64,000 nt of DNA from Ruegeria atlantica (GTDB lineage Bacteria > Pseudomonadota > Alphaproteobacteria > Rhodobacterales > Rhodobacteraceae): NCBI RefSeq assembly GCF_001458195.1, contig NZ_CYPU01000011.1:1-64000 (forward strand), given 5' to 3'. The translations under genes and the position numbers were made by a program. Numbering within the stretch: position 1 is the first letter of the stretch; every line of letters starts with the position of its first letter. Below, piece after piece: positions 47,477-57,520 of the stretch. The notes under the pieces are model-generated. The model was not told the DNA's origin and searched no databases. It saw nothing but the letters and a program-made list of their open reading frames with translations.

Positions 47477-49093
47477 TCAGTCCAGACGCGCCAGCAAGGC
47501 GTCCGTGTCCAACCCGGACACGGATCCGGGGATGCGGCCGCTGTGGCCTGACAGGCGCGTTGCAATGAAGCCGTCCGCAACGGCCGGGGGCGCACGGCGC
47601 AGCAGTTGAGAGGCCGTTAGCAATTGTGCTGTGTTCTCAGCAAACCAGCGGGCCTCACCTTCCGGGGGAATTCCGGGCCACCGTTCGCGATGTGCCTTGA
47701 GGGCGGCGTCGTAATCTCGGTCGCTGCCCGCGGCTGAATCCAGTTCAGCCTGCAGGACCTCAGCGGCCAGCGGGTCGCGGGACAACGTTCGCAAAATATC
47801 GAGGCAGATGACGTTTCCCGACCCCTCCCAAATGCCGTTCAGAGGGGCTTCGCGATAAAGCATGGGCATGGGCGTGTCTTCGACATAGCCCATGCCGCCC
47901 AACACCTCCATCGCCTCGACCACAACGACAGGGCACCGCTTGTTGTTCAGGAACTTGGCCAGGGCGACACCGATACGGGCAAAGGCCTTGTCTTCGGGTG
48001 ACTGGCCGTCGAAGGCCTGCGCGACGCGCATCCCCAGCGTCAACGCGCCCTCCCAGTCCAACACGAGATCCGCCAGGACAGCGCGCATCAGAGGTTGGTC
48101 GATCAACCGGCGCTGAAAAGCGCTGCGGTGGGCGACCCAATGATGCGCTTCGCTGAGGGCTGCGCGCATCAGGCCCGCCGGGGCCACGGCTGTATCCAGT
48201 CGGGTGTGATGGACCATCTCGATAATTGTTCGCACGCCCGCGCCTTCGTCCCCCAGTTGGTACGCCAGTGCGTCGTGATATTCGATTTCGGACGAGGCGT
48301 TGGATCTGTTGCCCAGCTTGTTTTTTAGTCGCATCAGGTGAATGGCGTTGCGTTCACCGTCCAGCCAGCGGGGGACGAGGAAACAGGTCAGCCCACCGGG
48401 CGCTTGTGCCAGCGTCAGAAAACCGTCCGACATGGGGGCCGAGCAGAACCATTTATGTCCGCGCAGGCGCCAATGCTCTCCGTCCTGGCTGGCAACAGTG
48501 GTATTGGCGCGCACGTCCGAGCCGCCCTGCTTTTCGGTCATTGCCATGCCCAAGGTGGCGCTGGATTTTTGTTCGATCGGTTTAGTCTTCGGATCATAGT
48601 TGCGCGCCATGAGCTTAGGCCGCCACTCGGAGGCGATCTGTTCATTTGCAGCAAGAGCCGGGATTGCCGCGTAGGTCATGGTCAATGGGCAGCAATGGCC
48701 CGGCTCAACCTGGCTGGCCAGATACATCATCGCGGCGTGGGTCGTGTGGCCGCCGGACTGACCGTCCCAGGCCAAGGCCGCATAGCCGGCAGATTGGCTG
48801 ATCTGCATCATCTCATGATAGGCGGGGTGAAACCGTACCTCGTCCAGGCGCCTACCGCCCTGATCGAACAATCGAAGTTCGGGGAGGTGCCTATTGGCCT
48901 CGCGCCCCAGCTCGCGGGTTTCCACCCGTCCCAACGTTTCCCCGTAAGCCGCCAAAGGCGCTTCGCGACCGCCCGTGAAATGCACGGCGTTTCGCAGAAC
49001 GGGATCTGAAGACCAGAGATTAGAATCCGCGCGCACAGGCGGCTGATTCAATACGTCATGTGTCGGCAGGGAATGGCGGGCGTCGGATGTCAT
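47477..49093 (-). CDS. AidB-like acyl-CoA dehydrogenase
   Basis: FAD protein of the acyl-CoA dehydrogenase fold, 538 aa. N-terminal THDVLNQPPVRADSNLWSSDPVL, MTEKQGGSDVRANTT, HKWFCSAPMSDGFLTLAQAPGG, RLKNKLGNRSNASSEIEYHDA and GGMGYVEDTPMPMLYREAPLNGIWEGSGNVICLDILR, each in part, match AidB and its homologues. E. coli AidB belongs to the adaptive response to alkylation; enzymatic substrate is uncertain. The gene lies between yidD and ttcA. Confidence 0.9.
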   Translation of the reverse strand: MTSDARHSLPTHDVLNQPPVRADSNLWSSDPVLRNAVHFTGGREAPLAAYGETLGRVETRELGREANRHLPELRLFDQGGRRLDEVRFHPAYHEMMQISQSAGYAALAWDGQSGGHTTHAAMMYLASQVEPGHCCPLTMTYAAIPALAANEQIASEWRPKLMARNYDPKTKPIEQKSSATLGMAMTEKQGGSDVRANTTVASQDGEHWRLRGHKWFCSAPMSDGFLTLAQAPGGLTCFLVPRWLDGERNAIHLMRLKNKLGNRSNASSEIEYHDALAYQLGDEGAGVRTIIEMVHHTRLDTAVAPAGLMRAALSEAHHWVAHRSAFQRRLIDQPLMRAVLADLVLDWEGALTLGMRVAQAFDGQSPEDKAFARIGVALAKFLNNKRCPVVVVEAMEVLGGMGYVEDTPMPMLYREAPLNGIWEGSGNVICLDILRTLSRDPLAAEVLQAELDSAAGSDRDYDAALKAHRERWPGIPPEGEARWFAENTAQLLTASQLLRRAPPAVADGFIATRLSGHSGRIPGSVSGLDTDALLARLD

Positions 49094-49169
49094 CTGAACC
49101 TCGGGCAGTACGGGTTCAAGTGTTCAGCGCATGTCCGAATGGGTCAAGGCTGACGGAGGGTCACAAAGA

Positions 49170-49409
49170 TCAGTTGTCGTCTTCCTTGCGGTTGGGTACG
49201 GGGTCGTACCCATCGCCGCCCCAGGGATGGCAGCGGCCAATCCGCCGTGCCGCCAGCCAGCTTCCCTTGATGGCCCCATGCTTTTCCAGTGCTTCCAGCG
49301 CATAGGCCGAGCAGGTGGGCTGGTATCGGCAATTGAAGCCAACCCAGGGACTGAAGACCAGCCGATAGGCCCTTACAGGTAGAGCCACAATATGAGAGAA
49401 GAGGGTCAT
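49170..49409 (-). CDS. yidD: Membrane protein insertion efficiency factor YidD
   Basis: Small protein (79 aa) that helps YidC-dependent insertion. Three cysteines and the pattern [58 protein letters not shown], taken in parts, are diagnostic. Overlaps rnpA by 4 nt. In many genomes yidC follows; here aidB-like, ttcA and a pseudogene separate them. Confidence 0.96.
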   Translation of the reverse strand: MTLFSHIVALPVRAYRLVFSPWVGFNCRYQPTCSAYALEALEKHGAIKGSWLAARRIGRCHPWGGDGYDPVPNRKEDDN

Positions 49410-49810
49410 TTCCGCCCGCTGTGCACTTTGCGAAGCGCATAGCGCAGATCGTCCAGAAGTGCCTCATAGGGTCGCGCGACTGTGGTTTCGGCCCGACCAA
49501 TCAGAACGTAATCCCACCCGTCATGTCCAATGACGGGCAGAACAGCCCGAGCGGCCTCGCGCAACCTGCGCTTGGCGCGGTTGCGTGCTACGGCATTGCC
49601 AACCTTTTTGGAACAGGTAAAGCCTACCCGAATTCCGGTCGCCTCGTCCGGGGTACGTTTGCGAGCCTGCAACATCATCGAGGATGTGCCCTGCCTGCGG
49701 GCACGCGCAGCCTTAAGGAAATCAGATCGTTTCCTGAGAACGGTCAAAGTTACAGGCGCGCAAACGGACGCCGCCGGGGGCGTTTCCCCGGGCTGGTTCT
49801 TACCATCCAC
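49406..49810 (-). CDS. rnpA: Ribonuclease P protein component
   Basis: Protein cofactor of RNase P, which matures tRNA 5' ends. The RNR motif [16 protein letters not shown] is clear, with [24 protein letters not shown] upstream. 134 aa from the ATG at 49810; the first ~20 residues ([12 protein letters not shown]) are poorly conserved and the true start may be a little later. 47 nt after rpmH, same transcript. Confidence 0.95.
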   Translation of the reverse strand: MDGKNQPGETPPAASVCAPVTLTVLRKRSDFLKAARARRQGTSSMMLQARKRTPDEATGIRVGFTCSKKVGNAVARNRAKRRLREAARAVLPVIGHDGWDYVLIGRAETTVARPYEALLDDLRYALRKVHSGRK

Positions 49811-49857
49811 GAGGGGCCTCCGGCGGCGTCATGTTCATAACCTGATCGGTGAGCGGT

Positions 49858-49992
49858 TTACGCGCTCAGCGACTTGCGACCGCGTGCGCGGCGCGAGTTC
49901 AGGATTTTGCGGCCGGCCTTAGTGGCCATGCGCGCCCGGAAACCGTGGCGGCGTTTGCGAACCAGGTTCGAAGGCTGATAGGTGCGTTTCAT
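49858..49992 (-). CDS. rpmH: 50S ribosomal protein L34
   Basis: 44-aa basic protein of the 50S subunit. Translation gives [19 protein letters not shown], then [21 protein letters not shown] and SLSA, an exact family pattern. First gene of the rpmH-rnpA-yidD transcript. The GGAGACGGAGCG ribosome site lies directly upstream. Confidence 0.97.
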   Translation of the reverse strand: MKRTYQPSNLVRKRRHGFRARMATKAGRKILNSRRARGRKSLSA

Positions 49993-50287
49993 CGCTCCGT
50001 CTCCAATCTATGCGGTCGGGTGCGGCGCGGATTCGCCTGCCCGTGGTGTTCGGAGCCCGTCCTCTACTGGGTAGTGGGGGGTAAGTCAAACCCCTAGGTG
50101 GGGTTTTCGTGGCTTTTGCAACAATTCTGTAGTCGGGTCGGACAAAACGTTTCAAAACAGCGGGATTTTCGCCCCAAACCCTCACATTCCCTACCAAAAA
50201 CATCAAGGCAGCGTGAGCCCCCTGTTGCGTAGGGCGCAAGCAGCGCATGTTGGGGTCAGAATGAAACGTAACAAACCGGACAGCCTT

Positions 50288-51019
50288 ATGAGCGAAACGA
50301 CTCAGGCACCGCGCAATGGGTTGGCGCGGCATATTCCATTGCTGGTGATTCTCGCCGTCGCTGCGGTGGGGTTCTTCACACTGGGTGATTATCTGACCTT
50401 TGAAACCCTGCGGGACAATCGTGAGGCGCTATTGACCTGGCGCGACGCCAACTATTGGGCAATGGCGGCAGCTTTCGTTGGTATTTACATTGTCATCGTC
50501 GCGTTTTCGCTGCCGGGTGCCGCAGTAGCGTCAATGACCGGCGGGTTTCTTTTCGGCCTGTTCGCCGGAACCGTGTTCAACGTGTTTGCGGCAACCATCG
50601 GAGCCTCTGCAATCTTTCTGGCGGCGCGCTGGGGGTTGGGCGAATCCCTGACCAAACGGCTTGAGTCCTCGGAAGGGACGATCAGGAAACTGAAAGACGG
50701 GCTACGCGAGAATGAGATCTCGGTGCTGTTTCTATTGCGTCTTGTTCCCGTTGTGCCGTTTTTTGTGGCCAACCTGGTGCCTGCGCTGGTTGGCGTGAGG
50801 TTCCGCAACTTCCTTATCACCACCGCGCTAGGCATTATCCCGGGCGGAATCGTCTACACATGGATCGGCGTCGGGCTGGGTGGTGTGTTCGATCGGGGCG
50901 AAACACCTGATGTATCGCTGTTATGGGAACCATTTGTGATTGGCCCGATCATCGGCTTGTGTGTGCTGGCCACGCTGCCAATTGTCATCAAATCTCTGCG
51001 TGGCCGAAAGGACCGCTGA
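50288..51019 (+). CDS. TVP38/TMEM64-family (DedA-like) membrane protein
   Basis: Inner-membrane protein of 243 aa with about six hydrophobic segments. Family patterns are FSLPGAAVASMTGGFLFGLFAGTVFNVFAATIGASAIFLAAR and the conserved RLVPVVPFFVANLVPALVGVRFRNFLITTALGIIPGGIVYTWIG, each in part. Members are lipid scramblase- or transport-like; function here unknown. Commonly found, as here, in front of a mercuric-reductase-like flavoprotein gene, which starts 4 nt later. The ATG at 50288 is preferred over upstream ones at 50261. Confidence 0.87.
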   Translation: MSETTQAPRNGLARHIPLLVILAVAAVGFFTLGDYLTFETLRDNREALLTWRDANYWAMAAAFVGIYIVIVAFSLPGAAVASMTGGFLFGLFAGTVFNVFAATIGASAIFLAARWGLGESLTKRLESSEGTIRKLKDGLRENEISVLFLLRLVPVVPFFVANLVPALVGVRFRNFLITTALGIIPGGIVYTWIGVGLGGVFDRGETPDVSLLWEPFVIGPIIGLCVLATLPIVIKSLRGRKDR

Positions 51020-51023
51020 AATC

Positions 51024-52442
51024 ATGCAAGAATTGAAAACCGACATCCTGGTGATTGGCGCCGGGTCGGGGGGGCTGTCAGTCGCTGCTGGCGCCAGCCA
51101 GATGGGGGCCGATGTGATTCTGCTGGAAGGTCACAAGATGGGTGGCGATTGCCTCAACTTCGGCTGCGTCCCTTCCAAGGCTCTGATTGCCAGCGGCAAG
51201 GCAGCTTACGGTCAGGCACATTCTGCCGCGCTGGGCGTGGCTGACGTGGTACCGCAGGTCGACTACGCCGCCGCCAAAGGCCACGTTCACGATGTTATCG
51301 CTCAGATCGAGCCGATGGACAGTCAGGAACGGTTTGAAGGTTTCGGCGTAAATGTGATCCGGGAATTCGGCAGCTTTGTCTCTCCGACACAGGTGCAGGC
51401 GGGCGACAACATGATCACCGCACGGCGCATAGTGATCGCGACCGGCTCTTCGCCGTTGGTGCCTCCGATTCCGGGATTGGATCAGGTGCCATTCTATACC
51501 AATGAGACGATCTTTGACCTGCGCGACAAGCCTGAACATCTTTTGATTATTGGTGGCGGACCGATCGGGATGGAGATGGCGCAAGCGCATGTCCGACTGG
51601 GCTGTAAGGTCACGGTTGTCGAAGGCCTGAAGGCGCTGGGCAAGGATGACCCCGAGGCCGCCGCGGTCGTTCTGGACAGCTTGCGCGCCGACGGTGTGGT
51701 TATTCATGAACAGGCTATGGTCGCCCAGATTCGCGACAACAAAGGGGCCATAGAAATTGTGACCGAGGCGGGTGAGATCTATTCGGGGTCTCATTTGTTG
51801 TTGGCCGCCGGGCGTAAGGCCAACACAGACCGTTTGAACCTAAAGGCTGCCGGGATTGAACCAACCCGCAACGGGATCAAGGTCGATGACGCGCTGCGCA
51901 CGACGAATCGCAGAGTTTACGCCATTGGTGACGTCGCTGGTGGTCTGCAATTCACTCATGTCGCTGGATATCACGCAGGGATCATCATCCGTTCTGCGTT
52001 GTTTGGCCTGCCCTCGAAGGCAAAAGCCGCACATATCCCTTGGGCGACCTACACCGACCCGGAATTGGCGCAGGTGGGCCTGACCGAGGCTCAGGCCCGT
52101 GAACAACATGGTGACAAGGTCGAAATCGCGCGCTTTGACTATCACCATAACGACCGGGCAATCTCTGAGCGGAAAACCAAAGGGTTCATTAAGGTCATGG
52201 TCGTAAAGGGTCGGCCTGTGGGGGCCACAATCGTAGGGCATCAGGCCGGAGAGTTGATCAACTTGTGGTCGCTTGCGTTGGCCAATAACCTGAAGATGAG
52301 TCAGATCGCTGCGATGGTTTCGCCCTATCCGACGATCGGAGAGCTTAACAAACGGGTGGCGGGTGCCTATTTCTCGCCAAGGCTGTTTGAGAATCAGATG
52401 GTTAAACAAGTGGTCAGGTTCGTCCAACGCTGGATGCCCTAG
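51024..52442 (+). CDS. FAD-dependent disulfide oxidoreductase (mercuric-reductase/Lpd-like)
   Basis: Pyridine-nucleotide disulfide oxidoreductase, 472 aa. FAD site VIGAGSGGLS, redox-active CLNFGC (Cys43, Cys48), NAD(P) site IIGGGPIGMEMAQ, second FAD motif VYAIGDVAGGLQFTHVAGYH and the C-terminal dimerisation domain are present. The C-terminal HP-E dyad typical of dihydrolipoamide dehydrogenase is replaced by HQAGELINLW and SPYPTIGEL, and no N-terminal HMA domain exists, so neither Lpd nor MerA is certain. Translationally close to the TVP38 gene. Confidence 0.87.
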   Translation: MQELKTDILVIGAGSGGLSVAAGASQMGADVILLEGHKMGGDCLNFGCVPSKALIASGKAAYGQAHSAALGVADVVPQVDYAAAKGHVHDVIAQIEPMDSQERFEGFGVNVIREFGSFVSPTQVQAGDNMITARRIVIATGSSPLVPPIPGLDQVPFYTNETIFDLRDKPEHLLIIGGGPIGMEMAQAHVRLGCKVTVVEGLKALGKDDPEAAAVVLDSLRADGVVIHEQAMVAQIRDNKGAIEIVTEAGEIYSGSHLLLAAGRKANTDRLNLKAAGIEPTRNGIKVDDALRTTNRRVYAIGDVAGGLQFTHVAGYHAGIIIRSALFGLPSKAKAAHIPWATYTDPELAQVGLTEAQAREQHGDKVEIARFDYHHNDRAISERKTKGFIKVMVVKGRPVGATIVGHQAGELINLWSLALANNLKMSQIAAMVSPYPTIGELNKRVAGAYFSPRLFENQMVKQVVRFVQRWMP

Positions 52443-52460
52443 CCAAGAAGGGAGAGCAGA

Positions 52461-53843
52461 TTGAATACGCTGTCGGGCCGATTTCTGATCCTGACGACGG
52501 TCTTCGTGATGTTGGCCGAGATTTTGATCTTTGTTCCTTCAATCGCGCGCTTTCGCGAAGACTTTCTGCTGAACCGGCTTGAGCGCGCGCAGATCGCGTC
52601 CTTGGCGCTGCTGGCTGACGATATGTTGGCCGAAGATCTTGAGGCCGAACTGCTGGCCAACGCGGGTGTCTATAACGTCGTGCTACGCCGCGATGAGGTG
52701 CGCCAGCTTATGCTGTCTTCGCCGATTCCGGAACAGATCACAAAGACCTACGATCTGCGCGACGCAAGGCCTTGGGTGTTGATCCGCGACGCGCTGGCGC
52801 GACTGTTCACCACTGAGAACGAAGTCATCCGCGTGATTGGCGAACCCGTCAAAGGGGCAGGTCTGCTGATTGAAGTCACCATAGAGAGCATGCCGCTGCG
52901 AATGGCGATGACAGATTATGGCCTGCGCATTCTGGGGCTGTCCTTCGTAATTTCCATCATCACCGCGTTCTTTTTGTTTTTGGCTGTGCGCGTCGTTTTG
53001 GTGAAACCGATCAAAAGTGTTGTTGGTTATATGCAGCGCTATGCAGAGGCGCCCGAAGACGCGAGGGGAATCATCTCGCCCAACTCCAAAGTGACCGAAC
53101 TTCGCGAGGCCGAGGAAGCATTGCAGCAATTGCAGACCGAGCTGACGCAGGCATTGAAGCAACGTGAACGGCTGGCGCAACTGGGCGGCGCGGTGGCCAA
53201 GGTCAGCCACGATTTGCGGAACATACTTACTTCGGCACAGCTCTTCACCGACCGGATTGAGACCAGCGATGATCCCTTGGTGCGGCGTATGGCACCCAAG
53301 CTGGTGAATTCGATCACACGGGCAGTGTCGTTGTGCGAAAGCACGTTGGCCTTCGGACGCGCAGAAGAACCTGCGCCGACACTGACCATGGTGCGGATGC
53401 ACGATGTCGCCGCCGATGTTGTTGCCAGCGAACAGCTGGCAGTTGCAGATGCTTGCGTCGAGATCGTGAACGACGTGCCTAAAGATCTTGTGGCCCGGGC
53501 AGACCCAGAGCAGATATTCCGTGTCATGATGAACCTTGTGCGCAATGCGCGTCAGGCCTTGGTGGCATCCGGGAAACCGGGAAACATCACGATCGCCGGC
53601 TGCGAGAATAGAGACGACTGGTGCGTTGAGATCAGGGATGACGGCCCCGGATTGCCGCCCAAAGCACGTGAGAACCTGTTCACTCCATTTCAGGGCGGGG
53701 TGCGTAAGGGAGGCTCTGGGCTAGGCCTTGCCATCTCGCAGGAGCTGGTACGTGGGCACGGCGGGGATCTGATATTGGCGCATACCGGGGCCGAGGGGAC
53801 AACCTTTGAAATCAGGCTTCCGCGGGGCGATGGGACTTTTTGA
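52461..53843 (+). CDS. Membrane sensor histidine kinase (TTG start)
   Basis: 460 aa. Two membrane helices (residues ~9-27 and ~152-175) enclose a periplasmic sensor region; a HAMP-like linker follows, then the H-box VAKVSHDLRNILTSA (His250), N-box RVMMNLVRNARQAL, G1 IRDDGPGLP and G2 KGGSGLGLAI. Start is TTG at 52461 with GGGAGAG upstream. No response regulator lies next to it in this window, so it is an orphan here. It follows the flavoprotein by 18 nt and may share its transcript. Confidence 0.9.
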   Translation: MNTLSGRFLILTTVFVMLAEILIFVPSIARFREDFLLNRLERAQIASLALLADDMLAEDLEAELLANAGVYNVVLRRDEVRQLMLSSPIPEQITKTYDLRDARPWVLIRDALARLFTTENEVIRVIGEPVKGAGLLIEVTIESMPLRMAMTDYGLRILGLSFVISIITAFFLFLAVRVVLVKPIKSVVGYMQRYAEAPEDARGIISPNSKVTELREAEEALQQLQTELTQALKQRERLAQLGGAVAKVSHDLRNILTSAQLFTDRIETSDDPLVRRMAPKLVNSITRAVSLCESTLAFGRAEEPAPTLTMVRMHDVAADVVASEQLAVADACVEIVNDVPKDLVARADPEQIFRVMMNLVRNARQALVASGKPGNITIAGCENRDDWCVEIRDDGPGLPPKARENLFTPFQGGVRKGGSGLGLAISQELVRGHGGDLILAHTGAEGTTFEIRLPRGDGTF

Positions 53844-53863
53844 AAACTTTTTTAAGAATCGAC

Positions 53864-53892
53864 TTGCGTGTCCCGAACACCGGGTCTAAATA
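53864..53892 (+). promoter_or_regulatory. Predicted promoter of tRNA-Arg
   Basis: TTGCGT (53864-53869), 17-nt spacer, TAAATA (53887-53892), 15 nt before the mature tRNA 5' end. Confidence 0.6.
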
Positions 53893-53907
53893 CCGCCTCA
53901 CCAACGC

Positions 53908-53984
53908 GGACCGATAGCTCAGCTGGATAGAGTACTTGACTACGAATCAAGGGGTCGGGGGTTCGAATCCTCCTCGGTCCGCCA
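53908..53984 (+). tRNA. tRNA-Arg (anticodon ACG)
   Basis: 77-nt cloverleaf. Acceptor GGACCGA pairs with TCGGTCC, discriminator G, CCA encoded. D-arm GCTCAGCTGGATAGAGT, anticodon stem CTTGA/TCAAG with loop CTACGAA (ACG, read as ICG after deamination by TadA), T-arm GGGGGTTCGAATCCTCC. It is the boundary between core genes and the accessory segment that follows. Confidence 0.97.
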
Positions 53985-54781
53985 TTAAATCAATGACTTA
54001 GGTTTTGGCGGTTGTTTCTGGTGTCTTGCGAGCGAGACAGGAGCGAGACAAAGCGAGTCGTTTTGCCGAGCTCGAAAGCAAATTTCTGCGGCTACGCCAC
54101 CGATCTGATCTGCGAACGAAGACGATTCGCAAAGCCCATAATCTTGGCAATGTAATCACGGGTGATGCGACGAGGCTCGAAGGTCTCGCTACCGGTCGGA
54201 GCGATGGACAGGTCCATTTCGAGTCTTGGAACACGAGAGAGCTCATATCTCACAGAGCATGATTGAGGGCTTGGCGTATGTGCGAGGAGTATTGCTCTCG
54301 GACGCAGTTGGTGGGGCAGGGGCATGAGTAAACAACGAGTCGTTCCTGTATGGGATTCACAGGTACAGTCACTACGAGAACGACTGGCGCTATACGACAG
54401 TTCCCGACTATTGATGCGGGAAGAGACGGATACCTTTGGCCAAGGGTGGAAAACATTCGGCCCGATGTCCTGTCCTTCCAAGAGATTTGAGGCGATTTTA
54501 ACTCCTCTCTAGAGGACCGGACCGATCCTCTAGCGTTTTTACAATTCTAAACGCTTCGCACGTGCACACTGCGTGCAATCAAATCTGGAATTCTGCAATG
54601 CGCTACGAAGCAGACGTGCGCGTTCGCCAGCTAAATCGCAGAATCGACTTTTTTTGTGAGTCCTTACGCCCGAGTGTTTCGCATCTGTAGCGAATGTCTT
54701 GAAACCGTATCAGGGCGGTTGCTGGTTTAGGGTTGAACGGTTGGTCCAAAGGAGACGACCGATACAAATATGAGCGTGGCG
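53985..54781. other. No recognisable gene: tRNA-flanking segment
   Basis: About 800 nt downstream of tRNA-Arg contain only weak open frames on both strands, with Ser/Arg-rich products of no family I recognise. A GCGAGACAGGAGCGAGAC near-repeat lies at about 54030-54060. It could be the remains of an integrase gene, as expected beside a tRNA, but no tyrosine-recombinase motif can be read. Confidence 0.4.
54509..54540 (+). terminator. Rho-independent terminator in the tRNA-flanking segment
   Basis: Perfect 8-bp stem CTAGAGGA / TCCTCTAG with a 9-nt loop and CGTTTTT. No intact gene precedes it on this strand, which suggests a lost gene upstream. Confidence 0.75.
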
Positions 54782-57199
54782 TCATTTTGGTTTTCCGTCT
54801 AGTTCCACCCCAACAAAGCCCTTGGTTGGAAGATTCCAACGCGGTACCAAATTACCTGTGCCAACCGCGCGCCGTAATTCGCATTCGTTTCCATTGGACT
54901 CAATCGAGGCACCTTCTCCCTCGGCATTTTGCTGCTCAGATCCTTCAGGTTCCAAGCCATCTAGGCCGAGTTCCTGCTCTACACGATCTTCGATTGCTTT
55001 GAACGTAGTCTGTGAGAGATACCAACTCACAGTAAAGTTCACTTTTTCTATCTCTGCCTCCACGAAGCACACCCTTACTGTCGGGTCTGCTCCGGGGGCG
55101 TCTCCGTAGACGACGGTCAGGCGGCGGACCGTTTGCTCTGTTCTGGCTTTCCAAGCCTTGTGGAAAGCAGAAATCGGCGCGGATATGGTTCCCTTGATTG
55201 CGCCCGGTAAGCGAGGTTCCTCAGATCGGAAGACCATCAAATTTATCGGGCGATCGTCCAAATGTTGAGAAATAGAGGGGATGAACTCATTTAATGTGTC
55301 CAATCCCGAATTGTCGAAATAGCCGCCATCGGCCAATTGTTGAACTTGGAGTATGGAATCCTGTCGAGTGTTGCCGGCGAACACTCTTCCGGGAGGTGTG
55401 ACAATTGGAAACCGGGCGGACATCACTGCGGCATTTCCGACGGTTAACTCCAAGTCATCTTCCATGAAGATCCGCCCGGTCTCGTTGAGTGATAATCTGT
55501 CGAAAGGAGATAGGACAATTTTTTTGCCGTCGGAAACACGGGTCGTGTTGAACAAAAGTAGAGGAGCTCCCAGCAGTTCATCCCAACTATTTGCCAAGGG
55601 CGTGTCCAAAAGATTTTCATTCGCTTTTACACCATCGTCAACCTGGCCTACATCGTCGAGCCATAGATTTATCGACCGCCCGAGTGCATTTTCGAGCATT
55701 CTACCGCGATCAATGGGTTGTTTGGACAGGGTTGAAATCGGAACGAAATTGTCGAGATTGTCTCTGAAGAAAAGACCAGTCAAGGCGTGAGCAAGGAAGT
55801 CACGATCCAAGATCTGGCGAACTGCGTTCCTGTGGCATTCGCTGTCCGTACCTGGCGACACGCATACACCAGACTTTCGGATCGCCCAGTAGACCGCCGC
55901 TCCGATAGACCCGCCGGAAACGCCGCTTACGATGAATACGTTTCGGGTAAACCCGGGCTCTTTATCCGCCCGAGTGGCTAGATAAAAGGCCGTGTGGTAG
56001 GCTGCATATAGACCTCCGCCTTGAGCTGCGAACAAAAACACCGGAGAATTCTCGGTTGGAACCTGTAGTCGAGAATCGTTAGGTACCCGTGCCAAAGGAA
56101 AAATGAGATCTGCGATCGATGATTTGTCTTGGATCAACGGTAGCATCAATCGTTCGAAGGTTTGTCTTTTCGTCAATTCGACGATCGCAAGACTGGGAGA
56201 AGGCGTAGGCTCCGAATACCTAAGCCCGTCGCGTGTCGTGCAGCGGAGGCCACAACTGTCCTCTGCGGCATCTAGTCGTGGCGTCCCCGCAATCAAGTTG
56301 CACCCGGAAAGTGATCCGCATTTGGTGCCGACCGCACCCCATATAAAAATCCCGAAGAAGACGGTTGCAGTCGATAACAAGATCACCTTGTCTCGTTTCG
56401 TACTCCTCCACTCGTGCCCAAACCATGTTTGAAACTTCTTTGAATTTGCGTAGCACAACAGAAAAAAGAACACTCCGGCAAAAACGATCGCCCGGAATGG
56501 GCTCATCAAGGCTTGAGACAGCATCAACAACAAAAAGATGATTTCGAAGCCACCCGGCATGCGTCGAGAAAGCACTGTTAGGGTAACCAATCCATATGCG
56601 GCCAGAACAAAGAAAATAGAGGTGACGCCGCTGGCACCAATTGTTTCTCGTAGAGCAGGTGATTGGTCGATCGCATATAGTATGCTGGCCGCAGGCACAG
56701 CAACGATAAGGTGGCCAAAGTCTAGTTTGATCAAATAGACCAATAACCGGTGAAGTTTGATATAAACCCAGGAAAAAAGTGGAACGAAAACCAAAACCAA
56801 TACAAGGAAAGGCCATTTCGGTAATCCAGTCGCGTCCGGGCTAAATGCTGCTTGGGTCACGCCGGTGATCAACCCAAAATAGGCGATGCTTCCAAGTACT
56901 ATGGATACCTTCTTGCCTTTTCGCTCGTCGCCCATACCAAACTCGTGAAGCGCGATGCGAGAAGCCGACCACAAAGAGATCGGTATGAAACAAAGCAGGC
57001 CGGTCTTGATCCAGAAGCTGACCACTGGTTTGTTCCATGACAGTTCCAATTTGGAGAAGTTCGAGAAACCCACGCCATTTTTTCCCATGTCGGCGGCGTA
57101 GCCCAAGAATACTTCTTTAACTGGATCCAGGGTGCAGAAATACCAAAAGCCAAAGGCCAAAAACGTCGGCCCGTAAAGAATCCGAAACAGTTGGTACAT
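54782..57199 (-). CDS. Membrane-anchored patatin-like phospholipase
   Basis: 805 aa. Residues ~1-290 contain about seven to eight hydrophobic segments; residues ~385-700 form a patatin-like domain with an oxyanion glycine run QGGGLYAA (394-396), nucleophile elbow GVSGG (Ser428) and catalytic Asp624 in DGGYFDNSG. The active site therefore looks complete. The C-terminal ~100 residues are acidic and variable. Patatins act on membrane lipids; some serve as effectors of antiphage systems, but no cyclase or other partner is adjacent. Isolated gene on the minus strand. Confidence 0.8.
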   Translation of the reverse strand: MYQLFRILYGPTFLAFGFWYFCTLDPVKEVFLGYAADMGKNGVGFSNFSKLELSWNKPVVSFWIKTGLLCFIPISLWSASRIALHEFGMGDERKGKKVSIVLGSIAYFGLITGVTQAAFSPDATGLPKWPFLVLVLVFVPLFSWVYIKLHRLLVYLIKLDFGHLIVAVPAASILYAIDQSPALRETIGASGVTSIFFVLAAYGLVTLTVLSRRMPGGFEIIFLLLMLSQALMSPFRAIVFAGVFFFLLCYANSKKFQTWFGHEWRSTKRDKVILLSTATVFFGIFIWGAVGTKCGSLSGCNLIAGTPRLDAAEDSCGLRCTTRDGLRYSEPTPSPSLAIVELTKRQTFERLMLPLIQDKSSIADLIFPLARVPNDSRLQVPTENSPVFLFAAQGGGLYAAYHTAFYLATRADKEPGFTRNVFIVSGVSGGSIGAAVYWAIRKSGVCVSPGTDSECHRNAVRQILDRDFLAHALTGLFFRDNLDNFVPISTLSKQPIDRGRMLENALGRSINLWLDDVGQVDDGVKANENLLDTPLANSWDELLGAPLLLFNTTRVSDGKKIVLSPFDRLSLNETGRIFMEDDLELTVGNAAVMSARFPIVTPPGRVFAGNTRQDSILQVQQLADGGYFDNSGLDTLNEFIPSISQHLDDRPINLMVFRSEEPRLPGAIKGTISAPISAFHKAWKARTEQTVRRLTVVYGDAPGADPTVRVCFVEAEIEKVNFTVSWYLSQTTFKAIEDRVEQELGLDGLEPEGSEQQNAEGEGASIESNGNECELRRAVGTGNLVPRWNLPTKGFVGVELDGKPK

Positions 57200-57520
57200 C
57201 GCTCTCTCTCAATGTCTTCGTACTCGAAATACTTCAACCGTATCACATTTGCGGCGAAGCCAGAAATCTTGATTCAAATGCCTAAATGGTCTTGTCGCTA
57301 GCTAGTGGCGCGGATGTGAATACGATGTGGGGTGGGAAGCCGGACGCATTTACCTGCTTTGGATCTCGGGACGAGGCATCTCAGAAAATGCTAATTCCGG
57401 CCCTTTTGCGCTGTTTGCCCATGTTGCTCCAACCGCAGCAAGACTTCGAATGGCGAGTGCGATAAAGCGGTTAAACCAATGATCGTTTACTGACCACATC
57501 AATTCTGGAATTTAGAATGT
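57200..57520. other. Intergenic region with no recognisable gene
   Basis: 321 nt between divergent genes (patatin on minus, DUF2779 on plus). Both promoters must lie here, but no box pair is convincing. No repeat or tRNA fragment was seen. Confidence 0.4.

Noticed and set aside
53985-54781. Integrase remnant beside tRNA-Arg
   Set aside because: Ser/Arg-rich minus-strand frames exist, but no R...HxxR...Y pattern can be read, so no gene is called.
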